From contig NZ_CP069396.1 of assembly GCF_016887565.1 (NCBI RefSeq), positions 9,840,001 to 9,904,000 on the forward strand: a DNA stretch of 64,000 nt, written 5' to 3'. A program made the position numbers and the translations under genes. The stretch comes from Archangium violaceum (GTDB taxonomy: Bacteria > Myxococcota > Myxococcia > Myxococcales > Myxococcaceae). Each line of letters begins with the position of its first letter. Within the stretch, counting starts at the first letter, position 1. The notes under the pieces are model-generated. The model was not told where the DNA came from and made no database searches. It saw only the letters and a program-made list of their open reading frames with translations. This document shows, in pieces, positions 37,009 through 46,157 of this stretch.

Positions 37009-37725
37009 TCACCTCGCCGATCTGCCAGAGGGAGCGGACTTGAGGAGGTCCAGCGAGCGCCACAGGTACCAGCTCGCCACGGTGCGCCAGGGGCGCCAGC
37101 GCTCACCGTGAGCCAGCAGTTCCTTGGGGCGCGGGAGCTCGGAGAGTCCATACGTGAGCATGAAGCCCTTGCGGATGCCGTAGTCGTCCACCGGCAGCAC
37201 GTCCGGACGGCCGAGCCGGAAGATGAGCAGCATCTCCACCGTCCACTGCCCGATTCCACGCACCTTGATGAGGTGCTCCACCAGCTCGGCGTCGCTCATG
37301 CGCTTCGCCCGGGCCAGCGTGGGCACCTCGCCCTCCAGCGCCTTCGCCGCCAGGTCTTTCAGCGCCGCCGTCTTGGCGCCGGAGAGTCCCGCCTCGCGCA
37401 GACCCTCCACCGGATGGGCGAGCACCGCCTCTGGCGTGAAACGCTTCCCCGTCCCCACGCGCTCGCAGACCCGCCCGAAAATGGTGGCCGCGGCCTTGCC
37501 CGTGAGCTGCTGGTAGACGATGGACTCCGCCAGCGCCAGGAAGGGGCTCTGAATCGAATTCACCTTCATGGTGAAGGGCCCCACCCGCTTCATCAGCTCA
37601 CCGAGCACCGGATCGGCCTTCGCCAGCGCCCTGCGCGCAGCGGGTGTGAAGCCCTCCGGCAGGAGGCTCTCGGTGGAGGGAACGGCGTCGGTGGTGGGAA
37701 GGGCACGAGCGGTCGCGGCGGGCAT
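37009..37725 (-). CDS. AlkA-type DNA-3-methyladenine glycosylase II (HhH-GPD)
   Basis: 238 aa. Removes alkylated bases by N-glycosidic cleavage. The HhH-GPD core is VRGIGQWTVEML (155-166) followed by the catalytic region LPVDDYGIRKGF, with Asp181 aligned to Asp238 of E. coli AlkA. The N-terminal TATA-box-like domain of E. coli AlkA is missing; it resembles the shorter bacterial/yeast Mag1 type. ATG 37725 is chosen; an upstream frame extension has no supporting ribosome site. Neighbour of mrfAB, so this is a DNA-alkylation/crosslink repair block. Confidence 0.92.
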   Translation of the reverse strand: MPAATARALPTTDAVPSTESLLPEGFTPAARRALAKADPVLGELMKRVGPFTMKVNSIQSPFLALAESIVYQQLTGKAAATIFGRVCERVGTGKRFTPEAVLAHPVEGLREAGLSGAKTAALKDLAAKALEGEVPTLARAKRMSDAELVEHLIKVRGIGQWTVEMLLIFRLGRPDVLPVDDYGIRKGFMLTYGLSELPRPKELLAHGERWRPWRTVASWYLWRSLDLLKSAPSGRSAR

Positions 37726-37776
37726 GGACCCATCGTGCCATCCGCGCGCGCTCCGCGCAGCACCGCTCGACACGAC

Positions 37777-38493
37777 CTACTTCGACGGCAGGGGGAGGAA
37801 GGCCACGCCGTCCAATCCCAGGCGCTGGCAGGCGTCGACGAAGCGCTCGGTGCAGACGATGACGCCGGAGAAGTCCTCCAACCGGAACAGATCCCGGTCG
37901 TTGGGAAGCGTGCTGGCGTCCAGCAAGAGGTCATCAGGCAGCGAAAGACCAAAGCGGAGACAACGAGAGCAAGGGGGGTCGTGATGGGAGGGAAGACAGT
38001 CCGGGTGAGTACGACCCTGGGGAAGGATTTCCAGCTCGAGAAACTCGGGCGAATTGCGCTGGCGAAAGCGGAGCTCGGTACGGCACCCCTTGAGCCCTCG
38101 CAGGCCCTCGGCCTCGAGCTTCTCCAGCGCCTCGCGCTGCACCAGCAGCCACCAGGGGTCGGGAGACGCGAATGACCCGAAGCGGCCCCGGGCATTGCCC
38201 ACCAGCGGGCCCAGACCCGCTCCCGGTTGCAATACGGCTCCCGGAGGCAGCAGGGGGCGAACCAGCGCACACAACCTCTCGTATTCTTCGATGGGCTCTG
38301 CCCGAGCTTCCTCGAAGTCGGCCAGGGAGAGCACCGGGCTCAAATCCACCGACGGATACACCTTGGAGCCGCCACTCCAGGTGGCCTTGCAGGCAGGGCA
38401 CTTGAAGATGCCCGGGAGCCCCCACTTGTGCACGGCGTCAACGCTACCCGTGTAGCCCAATGACCTGTCCTGCTTGATCCTGAAATGGTGCAT
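37777..38493 (-). CDS. SitI-type double-CXXCG immunity protein, copy 1
   Basis: 238 aa cytoplasmic protein. It matches the Myxococcus paralogous double-CxxC family: CPAC (Cys32, Cys35) and CSRC (Cys175, Cys178) frame a conserved core (PWWLLVQREALEKL, LRFRQRNSPEFLELE), presumably binding zinc. Members of the SitI6 type neutralise their adjacent SitA lipoprotein toxin. Its sitA gene lies 20 bp upstream. It is about three-quarters identical by eye to copy 2 at 39350-40072, with changes in the N-terminal 12 residues and near the second CxxC. Confidence 0.85.
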   Translation of the reverse strand: MHHFRIKQDRSLGYTGSVDAVHKWGLPGIFKCPACKATWSGGSKVYPSVDLSPVLSLADFEEARAEPIEEYERLCALVRPLLPPGAVLQPGAGLGPLVGNARGRFGSFASPDPWWLLVQREALEKLEAEGLRGLKGCRTELRFRQRNSPEFLELEILPQGRTHPDCLPSHHDPPCSRCLRFGLSLPDDLLLDASTLPNDRDLFRLEDFSGVIVCTERFVDACQRLGLDGVAFLPLPSK

Positions 38494-38513
38494 CCGCAGT
38501 TCCTTGCCCCCTT

Positions 38514-39233
38514 TTAACCGCAGTAGTACGGCACGAGTGGGCCATCTACCCCGAATCGCATCATGAGTTCGCCCGCGAAGCCCCAGATCTTCTCTGGGAG
38601 TGCTCCTTCATTCCGCTCCTTGAACTGACGCCAGGCCTCATTCCACTGACCACCTTCGGGCCCTCCACTGTGCAGCCAGGTATGGAAGCTCTTGGGGAGG
38701 CGAATGGTGAAGGCGTGGATGTCGATACCTTTGCTCTTGAACCACAGAGCCAGCACTCGCTGCTGAGGGAAGATGTGGTGCTTCTCGAAGGGCTCACGCG
38801 CGATGAAGCACTGGTGCAGGAAGAGCCTGCGCGCGCTCGACTCGCGAGTCCTCCAGTTGTGCCAGGGGATCTCGAAGATGGGGGCCGCGTGGCTGCGCTC
38901 GGAGAGCGGGTGACCCCACCAGCGGCTCGCACTCGGACCCTCCACCAGGGGCGCGCGGAACATCGGAGCGGGTGCCGAAGGCGGAGCCACGGCCTGCGCC
39001 AGGACCACGGCGTGGGGCGCCACCTCCACCACGTCCTGGCAGCGCCAGATGGCACAGCGCTCCTCGTCGCACAGCGGCACCACGCAGGTCGGGTCCGCGC
39101 GGGCCTCCTCCCATGAGGAGGACACCACCTCGGGCGCCTCGACCTCCTCGCGCACGTCGGGTGCCGAGGTGACACAGCCGCTCAGCAGTACGCCGAGAAG
39201 CGCGAGACACATCCAGGAGCGCGGGAAGCCCAT
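38514..39233 (-). CDS. SitA-type polymorphic toxin lipoprotein (TIGR02269/DUF2380 family), copy 1
   Basis: 239 aa. Signal peptide with lipobox LSGC (Cys20). SitA lipoproteins are passed between sibling cells by TraA/TraB outer-membrane exchange and kill recipients lacking the matching SitI. Four cysteines (50, 55, 60, 65) mark the N-terminal domain. The C-terminal toxin half has KHHIFPQ (His152-153), IDIHAF, KSFHTWLHSGGP (His184, His188) and WNEAWRQF, resembling an HNH/AHH-type nuclease. The module is followed by its immunity gene. TraA is not in the window. Confidence 0.85.
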   Translation of the reverse strand: MGFPRSWMCLALLGVLLSGCVTSAPDVREEVEAPEVVSSSWEEARADPTCVVPLCDEERCAIWRCQDVVEVAPHAVVLAQAVAPPSAPAPMFRAPLVEGPSASRWWGHPLSERSHAAPIFEIPWHNWRTRESSARRLFLHQCFIAREPFEKHHIFPQQRVLALWFKSKGIDIHAFTIRLPKSFHTWLHSGGPEGGQWNEAWRQFKERNEGALPEKIWGFAGELMMRFGVDGPLVPYYCG

Positions 39234-39282
39234 GCTACCCGCCGCCGCAGGCCTCTCCGTTCGTAAACCACGGTACAGACCA

Positions 39283-39345
39283 GGTCGGCCTTCGCCAGTA
39301 CCTTGCGCACCTCGGGCAGCGGGCTCCGCGCAGCACCACTCGACG
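39283..39345 (-). pseudogene. Relic of the alkA 5' end between the two sit modules
   Basis: Bases 39283-39316 match alkA codons 28-39 (37611-37644) at 27 of 34 positions; 39323-39345 match the spacer between sitI copy 1 and alkA (37750-37772). Between these blocks about 100 bases, including the alkA start codon, are missing. This is what a tandem duplication that carried along the start of alkA, followed by decay, would leave. Too short to encode anything. Confidence 0.65.
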
Positions 39346-39349
39346 CGTC

Positions 39350-40072
39350 CTACTTCGACGACACGGGAAAGAAGGTCACGCCATCCAGCCCCAGGCGCCG
39401 GCAGGCATTGACGAAGCGCTCGGTACAGACGATCGCGGTGGAGAAGTCCTCCAAGCGGAACAGGTCCAGGTGTTCGGGAATCGTGCTGGAATCCAGCAGG
39501 AGCAACGAGTCATCAGGCCGGGTGAGCCCGTTGCGTCTACAGCGAGAGCACGGAGGTTTGCGATTCCGAGGCAGACAATCCGGATGCGCTCGGCCCAGAG
39601 GGAGCAGTTCTAGTTCGAGCAGCTCGGGCGAGTTGCGCTGGCGAAAACGGAGTTCGGTCCGGCACCCCTTGAGACCTCGTAGGCCCTCGGCTTGGAGCTT
39701 CTCCAGCGCCTCGCGCTGCACCAACAGCCACCAGGGGACGGGAGACACGAGGGGCCCGAAACGGCCTCGGGCATTGCCCACGAGTGGGCCAAATTCCGAC
39801 CCCGGTTCCAACACCGCCCCCGGAGGTAGAAAGGGACGAACCAGCTCACACATCCTTTCGTACTCCTCGATGGGCTCGGGCCGAGCCTCCTCGAAGTCGG
39901 CCAAGGACGCCACTGGGGTCAAATCCACCGAGGGATAATCTTTGGAACCGCCACCCCAAGTGGCATTGCAGGCAGGGCAATTGGAGAGGCCCGGAAGCCC
40001 CCATTTGTGCACGGCGTCAACGCGGCCCGTGTAGCCCGACGACCTGTCTTCCTCGACGATGAAATAACGCAT
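39350..40072 (-). CDS. SitI-type double-CXXCG immunity protein, copy 2
   Basis: 240 aa from ATG 40072, the start aligned with copy 1; GTG 40084 would add four residues. CPAC and CSRC motifs are conserved, with GLSNCPACNATW replacing GIFKCPACKATW. Two residues are inserted after the second motif (SLLLLDSS versus DLLLDAS). Located 15 bp after sitA copy 2. Since SitI immunity is allele-specific, the divergence from copy 1 suggests the two pairs have begun to separate in specificity. Confidence 0.85.
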   Translation of the reverse strand: MRYFIVEEDRSSGYTGRVDAVHKWGLPGLSNCPACNATWGGGSKDYPSVDLTPVASLADFEEARPEPIEEYERMCELVRPFLPPGAVLEPGSEFGPLVGNARGRFGPLVSPVPWWLLVQREALEKLQAEGLRGLKGCRTELRFRQRNSPELLELELLPLGRAHPDCLPRNRKPPCSRCRRNGLTRPDDSLLLLDSSTIPEHLDLFRLEDFSTAIVCTERFVNACRRLGLDGVTFFPVSSK

Positions 40073-40087
40073 CCTCGTGCTCACTCT

Positions 40088-40816
40088 TCAGTCGCAATAG
40101 TACGGCACGAACGGGCCACTCACTCCGAATCGAATCATGAGCTCGCCCGCGAAGCGCCATATTGCATCCGGGAGGGCGCCACTGTTGTTTTTCCGGAACT
40201 GACGCCAAGCCTCATTCCACTGACCACCTTCGGGGCCACCACTGTGCAGCCAGGTGTGGAAGCTCTTGGGGAGGCGGATGGTGAAGGCGTGAATGTCGAT
40301 GCCCTTGATCTTGAACCATCTGGCCAGCACTGGCTGTCGCGGGAAGATATGGTGCTTCTCGAAGGGCTCACGTGGGATGAGGCACTGGTGGAGGAAGAGC
40401 CTGCGTGCGCTCGACTCCCGGGTGTTCCAGTTGTGCCAGGGGATCTCGAAGATGGGGGCCGCGTCGTTGTGCTCGGCGAGCGGGCGGCCCCACCAGCGGC
40501 TCGCACTCGCACCCTGCACCAGGGGAGTGCGGGACATTGGAGCGGGAGCCGAAGGCGGAACCACGGCCTGCGCCAGAACCACGGCGTGGGGCTCCACCTC
40601 CACCACGTCCTGGCAGCGCCAGATGGCGCAGCGCTCCTCGTCGCACAGCGGCACCACGCAGGTCGGGTCCGCGCGGGCCTCCTCCCATGAGGAGGACACC
40701 ACCTCGGGCGCCTCGACCTCCTCGCGCACGTAGGGCGCAGAGGTGGCACAAGCACTCAGCAGTACGCCGAGAAGCGCGAGACACATCCTGGAGCACGGGA
40801 AGCCCATGCGGCCCAT
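40088..40816 (-). CDS. SitA-type polymorphic toxin lipoprotein, copy 2
   Basis: 242 aa. Start ATG 40816 follows the same upstream sequence as copy 1 but has a 9-base insertion that repeats ATGGGC, so the protein begins MGRMGFPCS where copy 1 begins MGFPRS. The lipobox is LSAC. Cysteines, KHHIFPR and the SFHTWLHSGGP region are conserved. Against copy 1, substitutions are denser in the toxin half (about 23 of 132 residues) than in the N-terminal delivery half (about 11 of 107), as expected for diversifying polymorphic toxins. Confidence 0.85.
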   Translation of the reverse strand: MGRMGFPCSRMCLALLGVLLSACATSAPYVREEVEAPEVVSSSWEEARADPTCVVPLCDEERCAIWRCQDVVEVEPHAVVLAQAVVPPSAPAPMSRTPLVQGASASRWWGRPLAEHNDAAPIFEIPWHNWNTRESSARRLFLHQCLIPREPFEKHHIFPRQPVLARWFKIKGIDIHAFTIRLPKSFHTWLHSGGPEGGQWNEAWRQFRKNNSGALPDAIWRFAGELMIRFGVSGPFVPYYCD

Positions 40817-40872
40817 GCTACCCGCCGCCGCATGCCTCCCTCTCCGCTCTCGAACAGTCTCCGCCCGTGGAC

Positions 40873-42381
40873 TCAGCGGATCTTCTTCGACTGCAGGCCC
40901 TTCACCGCCGGGCCGTTGAGCACCTCACCCGTCGGGCTGTAGCGCGCCCCGTGACACGGGCAATCCCAGGAGCGCTCGGCCTTGTTCCAGTGCACGTGGC
41001 ATCCCAGGTGCGTGCACACCGGGCTCACCGCGTGCACCGCCCCGCCCTCCTCCTTGAACACGGCCACCTTCTTCCCATCCACCTCCAGGATGCGGCCCTC
41101 CCCGGGCGGCACCTCGGACAGGTCATGTCCCTCCGGTTTCGACAGCCGGTCCGCCACGAAGTGGAACGCCACCTCCGCGTTCTCCTGGATGAAGTCCTTC
41201 GCTCCCGCCCTCGGCTTCACCCGCGTGGCGTCGTAGAGCGCCGCGTACGGGTTCTGCCTCCCGAGGATGAGGTCCGTGAGGATCATCCCCGACAGCGTCC
41301 CGAACGTCATGCCCGTGCCGGAGAAGCCCGTGGCCACCCAGACGTGCCGTGAATTGCTGTTACGCCCGATGTATGCCAATCCGTCCGCCGGCTCGATGAC
41401 CTGACCCGACCAGCGGTAGTCGATCCGTGTCACCGGGAAGCGCCGCCGCGTGTATGCCTCCAACGCCTCGTAGTGGCGCTCGGTGTCCTCCTCCGTCCCC
41501 ACCTTGTGGTCCTCGCCCCCGACGATGACGTAGTCCACCCCCTCCACCTTCTGGGTGCGGATGTAGTGATACGGATCCTGGCTGTCGTAATAGAGCCCCG
41601 CCTCCAACGGGCCCTCCAGCGGCCCCGCCACCGCGTACGTCCGATACGGATACAGCTTCGTGTGCAGGAAGACGCGGTTGAGCGGCGTCGTGGTCGCCTC
41701 CACCACGTCCCGGCACGTGATGACGCCATGCGGGGTGTGCACCCGGCACGGGACGCCCTCGCGCAGCTCCGTCATCTGCGTCTCCTCGAAGATGTAGCAG
41801 CCGTCCCCCTGAATCCCCTCGGCGAGCGCCAGCAGGTACTCGCGCGGGTGGAACTGCGCCTGATCCTCCACACGCAACGCCAGCTTCACCGGATACGGCA
41901 GCGGCACCTCGTTCGTCAGCATGCACATCAGCCCCGCCCGCCGCGCCGCATTGGCCTCGCGCTCCAGGTCCCGCGCCTCCCGCTCCGTCTCCGCGTAGCG
42001 GTACCCGGGCACCCGTTGGAAGCCGCACGAGATGCGCAGTTGCTCCACCAGCCCGGCGATCTTCTCGATGGCCGCGCGAGTGGACTCGGCGGCCATGCAC
42101 GCGCCCTTCTCTCCGAAGTCCGAGGCCAGGGTGTAGTACGGCGAGTCCAATAGCTCGGTGAGGTGCGCCGTGGTCTGCCCCGTCTGCCCCGTCAGCAGCC
42201 GGTGCATCTCCACCACCGCCACACGCTTGCCCTCCTGCTTGAGCAGGTACGCCGTGGTGAGGCCCGCGATGCCTCCGCCAATCACCACCACGTCCACCTC
42301 GAGGTCCCCCTGCGGCGCCGGGTAACGCCGCGCCGGGGTCGTCTCCGTCCACAGCGACTTGTGCGTGCGCTCTTCCACCAT
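40873..42381 (-). CDS. FAD-dependent oxidoreductase with C-terminal Rieske domain
   Basis: 502 aa. DadA/glycine-oxidase-type FAD domain: VVVIGGGIAGLTTAYLL (GxGxxG), VAVVEM, and HVWVATGFSGTGMTFGTLSG (second FAD motif). The last ~90 residues form a Rieske [2Fe-2S] domain with CTHLGCHVHWN and CPCHGARYSPTGEVLNGPA, the complete Cys-His/Cys-His ligand set. Fused oxidoreductases of this sort are common in soil bacteria, but the substrate is unknown. No signal peptide. It is divergent from the histidine kinase gene. Confidence 0.92.
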   Translation of the reverse strand: MVEERTHKSLWTETTPARRYPAPQGDLEVDVVVIGGGIAGLTTAYLLKQEGKRVAVVEMHRLLTGQTGQTTAHLTELLDSPYYTLASDFGEKGACMAAESTRAAIEKIAGLVEQLRISCGFQRVPGYRYAETEREARDLEREANAARRAGLMCMLTNEVPLPYPVKLALRVEDQAQFHPREYLLALAEGIQGDGCYIFEETQMTELREGVPCRVHTPHGVITCRDVVEATTTPLNRVFLHTKLYPYRTYAVAGPLEGPLEAGLYYDSQDPYHYIRTQKVEGVDYVIVGGEDHKVGTEEDTERHYEALEAYTRRRFPVTRIDYRWSGQVIEPADGLAYIGRNSNSRHVWVATGFSGTGMTFGTLSGMILTDLILGRQNPYAALYDATRVKPRAGAKDFIQENAEVAFHFVADRLSKPEGHDLSEVPPGEGRILEVDGKKVAVFKEEGGAVHAVSPVCTHLGCHVHWNKAERSWDCPCHGARYSPTGEVLNGPAVKGLQSKKIR

Positions 42382-42604
42382 GTCCTACACGCTAGGAATG
42401 CGGCCGAAGGGCGGGAAGGCGGCCCACCAGGCGGCCTCGCCCGCCTGCCTGTCCTCCATTGAAGCTTTGAGGTGTGCACGAGCCAACACCCCTGTCGGCG
42501 GGGAGTTGGCCATTCGCCCCGGGTGACGCAGAACCATGGTGATCCTCGGCATCATCGATCCGTAACTCCCGACCCGTACCCCGAGGACACCGGAGCGACG
42601 CGTC

Positions 42605-43920
<1,316 letters not shown>

Positions 43921-43924
<4 letters not shown>

Positions 43925-44328
43925 ACAGCATGGCTCGAAATGACAGCTCGCCCCTCGTCCTGATCGTCGACGACTACCAGGATGCCCGGGAGATGTACGC
44001 GGAGTACCTCGAGTTCTCCGGCTTCCGCGTGGCGGAGGCCCGCAACGGTCTGGAGGCCATGGAGAAGGCCTTCGCGCTGCACCCCTCCGTCATCCTCATG
44101 GACCTGTCCCTGCCGGTGATGGATGGCTGGGAGGCCACCCGGCGGCTCAAGAACGATGTCCGCACGCGCTGCATCCCCGTGGTCGCCCTCACCGGTCATG
44201 CGCTGGACGGGAACTCGCGCGAGGCGCAGGACGCCGGCTGCGATGCCTACGTCATCAAGCCCTGCCTGCCGGACGCGCTGGTCCGCGAGGTCGAGCGGGT
44301 GCTGGCGGCCGTGTCCCCGGCGGCCTAG
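43921..44328 (+). CDS. Stand-alone response regulator receiver protein
   Basis: 135 aa, receiver domain only: LIVDDYQDAREMY (acid pair), phospho-Asp61 in VILMDLSLPVMDGWEA, Thr in VVALTGHA, Lys in YVIKPC. No output domain, so it acts by protein contact or phosphotransfer, as CheY- or Spo0F-type proteins do. Start overlaps the kinase stop by 4 bases. Confidence 0.93.
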
Positions 44329-44373
44329 CAACGCACGCCCGCCCGCTGGACGAGCAGGTCTCGCTTTTCTCCC

Positions 44374-44404
44374 TTGAGCCTCACGCGACGTGAGGGTGTA
44401 CCCA
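44374..44404 (+). promoter_or_regulatory. MerR-type promoter/operator of the TipAS regulator gene
   Basis: CCTCACG-CGA-CGTGAGG (44379-44395) is a 7-bp-armed palindrome lying between a -35-like TTGAGC (44374) and a weak -10 region starting near 44399, about 19 bp apart: the lengthened spacer typical of MerR-controlled promoters. It begins 74 bases before the regulator start, implying autoregulation. Confidence 0.65.
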
Positions 44405-44447
44405 TCCTCGCAGCCACACAGCGGTGTGGTCGAAAGGAGCGTGCCTC

Positions 44448-45185
44448 ATGCGGCCCGAGACCCTGAAGGTGGGCGAGCTTGCCCGGAGGACCGGGCTGTC
44501 CATCCGTACCCTGCACCATTACGACGAGCTGGGCCTGCTCTCTCCGTCGCTTCGCACGGAGGCCGGTTACCGGCTCTACACCCCGGAGGATGTCGCCCGG
44601 TTGCAGCGCATCCTCTCGCTCCGCCAGCTCGGCTTCTCGCTGGAGGAGATCAAACGCTGCATCGACGAGCCCGGCTACTCAGCAGTCCGGGTGCTCGAGC
44701 TGCATCTCGCGCGCGCTCGCGAGCAGCTCGCCCTCCAACAGGAGCTGTGCCGGCGTCTGGAGTCGCTCGCCACGCAGCTCCGGTCGGCGGAGACGCCCTC
44801 CGTCGAGCAACTCGTTCAAACCATCGAGGTCATGACCATGTTCGAGAAGTACTACACCCCCGAGCAGTTGAAGGAGCTCGAGGCGCGCCGGCAGGCACTC
44901 GGCGAGGACGCCATCCGCCAGGTCGAGCAGGAGTGGCCGCAGCTCATCGCCCAGGTACGCGCCGAGATGGAGAAGGGCACCGACCCGGCCAGCGAGCCCG
45001 TGCAGCGGCTGGCCCGGCGCTGGGGCGAGCTCGTCCGCGCCTTCACCGGCGGCAACCCCGGCATCGAGAAGTCGCTGGGCACGATGTACCAGCAGGAGCC
45101 CTCGGCCGGCGCCAGGTTCGGGCTCGACCCGCGGCTCTTCGACTACGTGAACCGCGCCATGGCCGCGGCGAAGAAACCCGAGTAG
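44448..45185 (+). CDS. MerR family regulator with TipAS ligand domain
   Basis: 245 aa. N-terminal MerR HTH: LKVGELARRTGLSIRTLHHYDELGLLSPS, wing EAGYRLYTPEDVARLQRI, then dimerisation coiled coil. The C-terminal ~110 residues (MFEKYYTPEQLKELEARRQALGE ... FTGGNPGIEKSLGTMYQQEP) are a TipAS domain, known in TipA, Mta and SkgA-type regulators, binding peptide antibiotics or other multidrug ligands. AAAGGAG lies 8 bases before ATG 44448. No transporter or other target lies downstream; the next gene is convergent. Confidence 0.93.
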   Translation: MRPETLKVGELARRTGLSIRTLHHYDELGLLSPSLRTEAGYRLYTPEDVARLQRILSLRQLGFSLEEIKRCIDEPGYSAVRVLELHLARAREQLALQQELCRRLESLATQLRSAETPSVEQLVQTIEVMTMFEKYYTPEQLKELEARRQALGEDAIRQVEQEWPQLIAQVRAEMEKGTDPASEPVQRLARRWGELVRAFTGGNPGIEKSLGTMYQQEPSAGARFGLDPRLFDYVNRAMAAAKKPE

Positions 45186-45197
45186 CACCAGGGCCCC

Positions 45198-46157
45198 TCA
45201 GCGCCCCCTGGTCACCTTCTCCGCTTCGAGGACGATGGAGTCGGCCCAGGGGGGCAGCTTCGCCCAGCCGGCGGTGTACTCGGTGCGTGCGTAGAACCCA
45301 CCGCCCGCGCTTCGCGCCACGATGAGCTGGCCGAGGCCCTCGTTCCCGCGCCGGTACTCGACGCGGAACACTTCACGGGGAGCACCCCCGGGCGGCTCCT
45401 CGCCACGACCGAGGAAGTCCGCCTGGGCTGGCGCGAGCAGCCACACGCGCTCGTGCCACTTGCGGGCCGTCTCGTCCGGCGAGTCCGGCGTCTCGGGAGG
45501 CACGAGCTCCGCCGGACGCCGCGCCCGCTGACGGACGAGGAAGGTACGCGAGGTGTTCCCCAGGGTGACGGTGAGAGCGTCGTACTCGCCGGCCCCGAAG
45601 GCATGCAGTGTCCGATCCACCAGACGGTTGGCGGCATTCTCCAGGTCCGGCAGCAGCGAGGGGCCGAGGAGGAAGACGCGCCCATCCGCCTCGCGCCGCA
45701 GGTACGGGCTGCCCCAGCCGATCGAGGCTCCCGCCAGGGTGAAGACGTGCTCACCACTGCTCAGCTCCACCACCAGCTTCCGGGGGCTGTCCTTCAGCCC
45801 CACCTCGGCCAGGGTCTGTGCGTCCAGTACGCCCAGGCCCCGCGTGGCCCGCAGCGGCGCGAAGCGGGTGAAGAGCTGCTCGGCGATCTCGTTCGCCCGC
45901 AGCTCGCGAGGAGCCGAACCGGGCCCCGGCTTCGTTCCCAGCCGCAGCCACAGCGCACCATCCCCGGAGCCCTCGCGGAACAGCTCCACCCAGCCGGACG
46001 CGTCCTCGTAGCGCACGCGCTCCAACGCCTGCTTCGGCGCGTCCAGCACCACCTCTTCTCCGGGGAGAACCGCTGGCTCCCGCTGCCAGACGAGGAAGGC
46101 CGCGACCAGTCCCGCCGCCGCCAATACGCCTTGGAGCACCACGCCCCGAGCCCTCAT
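45198..46157 (-). CDS. DUF4340 domain protein
   Basis: 319 aa with one N-terminal transmembrane segment (~6-24, VVLQGVLAAAGLVAAFLVW), then a periplasmic DUF4340-like domain (LFTRFAPLRATRGLGVLD, LAEVGL..SPRKLVVEL, VFLLGPSLLPDLENAANRLVDRTLHAF). Its start overlaps the stop of the GldG-like gene by 4 bases. DUF4340 proteins regularly close operons of GldA/F/G-like ABC systems. Function unknown. Confidence 0.85.
   Translation of the reverse strand: MRARGVVLQGVLAAAGLVAAFLVWQREPAVLPGEEVVLDAPKQALERVRYEDASGWVELFREGSGDGALWLRLGTKPGPGSAPRELRANEIAEQLFTRFAPLRATRGLGVLDAQTLAEVGLKDSPRKLVVELSSGEHVFTLAGASIGWGSPYLRREADGRVFLLGPSLLPDLENAANRLVDRTLHAFGAGEYDALTVTLGNTSRTFLVRQRARRPAELVPPETPDSPDETARKWHERVWLLAPAQADFLGRGEEPPGGAPREVFRVEYRRGNEGLGQLIVARSAGGGFYARTEYTAGWAKLPPWADSIVLEAEKVTRGR

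Larger units (their letters stand above)
37777..40816 (-). repeat. Tandem duplication of the sitA-sitI module
   Basis: Two direct copies, period about 1.58 kb, order toxin then immunity in each on the minus strand. The shared flanks extend beyond the genes: the ~45 bases ahead of each sitA (GCTACCCGCCGCCGCA and following) and the ~40 bases behind each sitI (GCTCCGCGCAGCACC at 37750 and 39323). SitA copies are about 86% identical by hand alignment, SitI copies about 75%. Confidence 0.9.
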
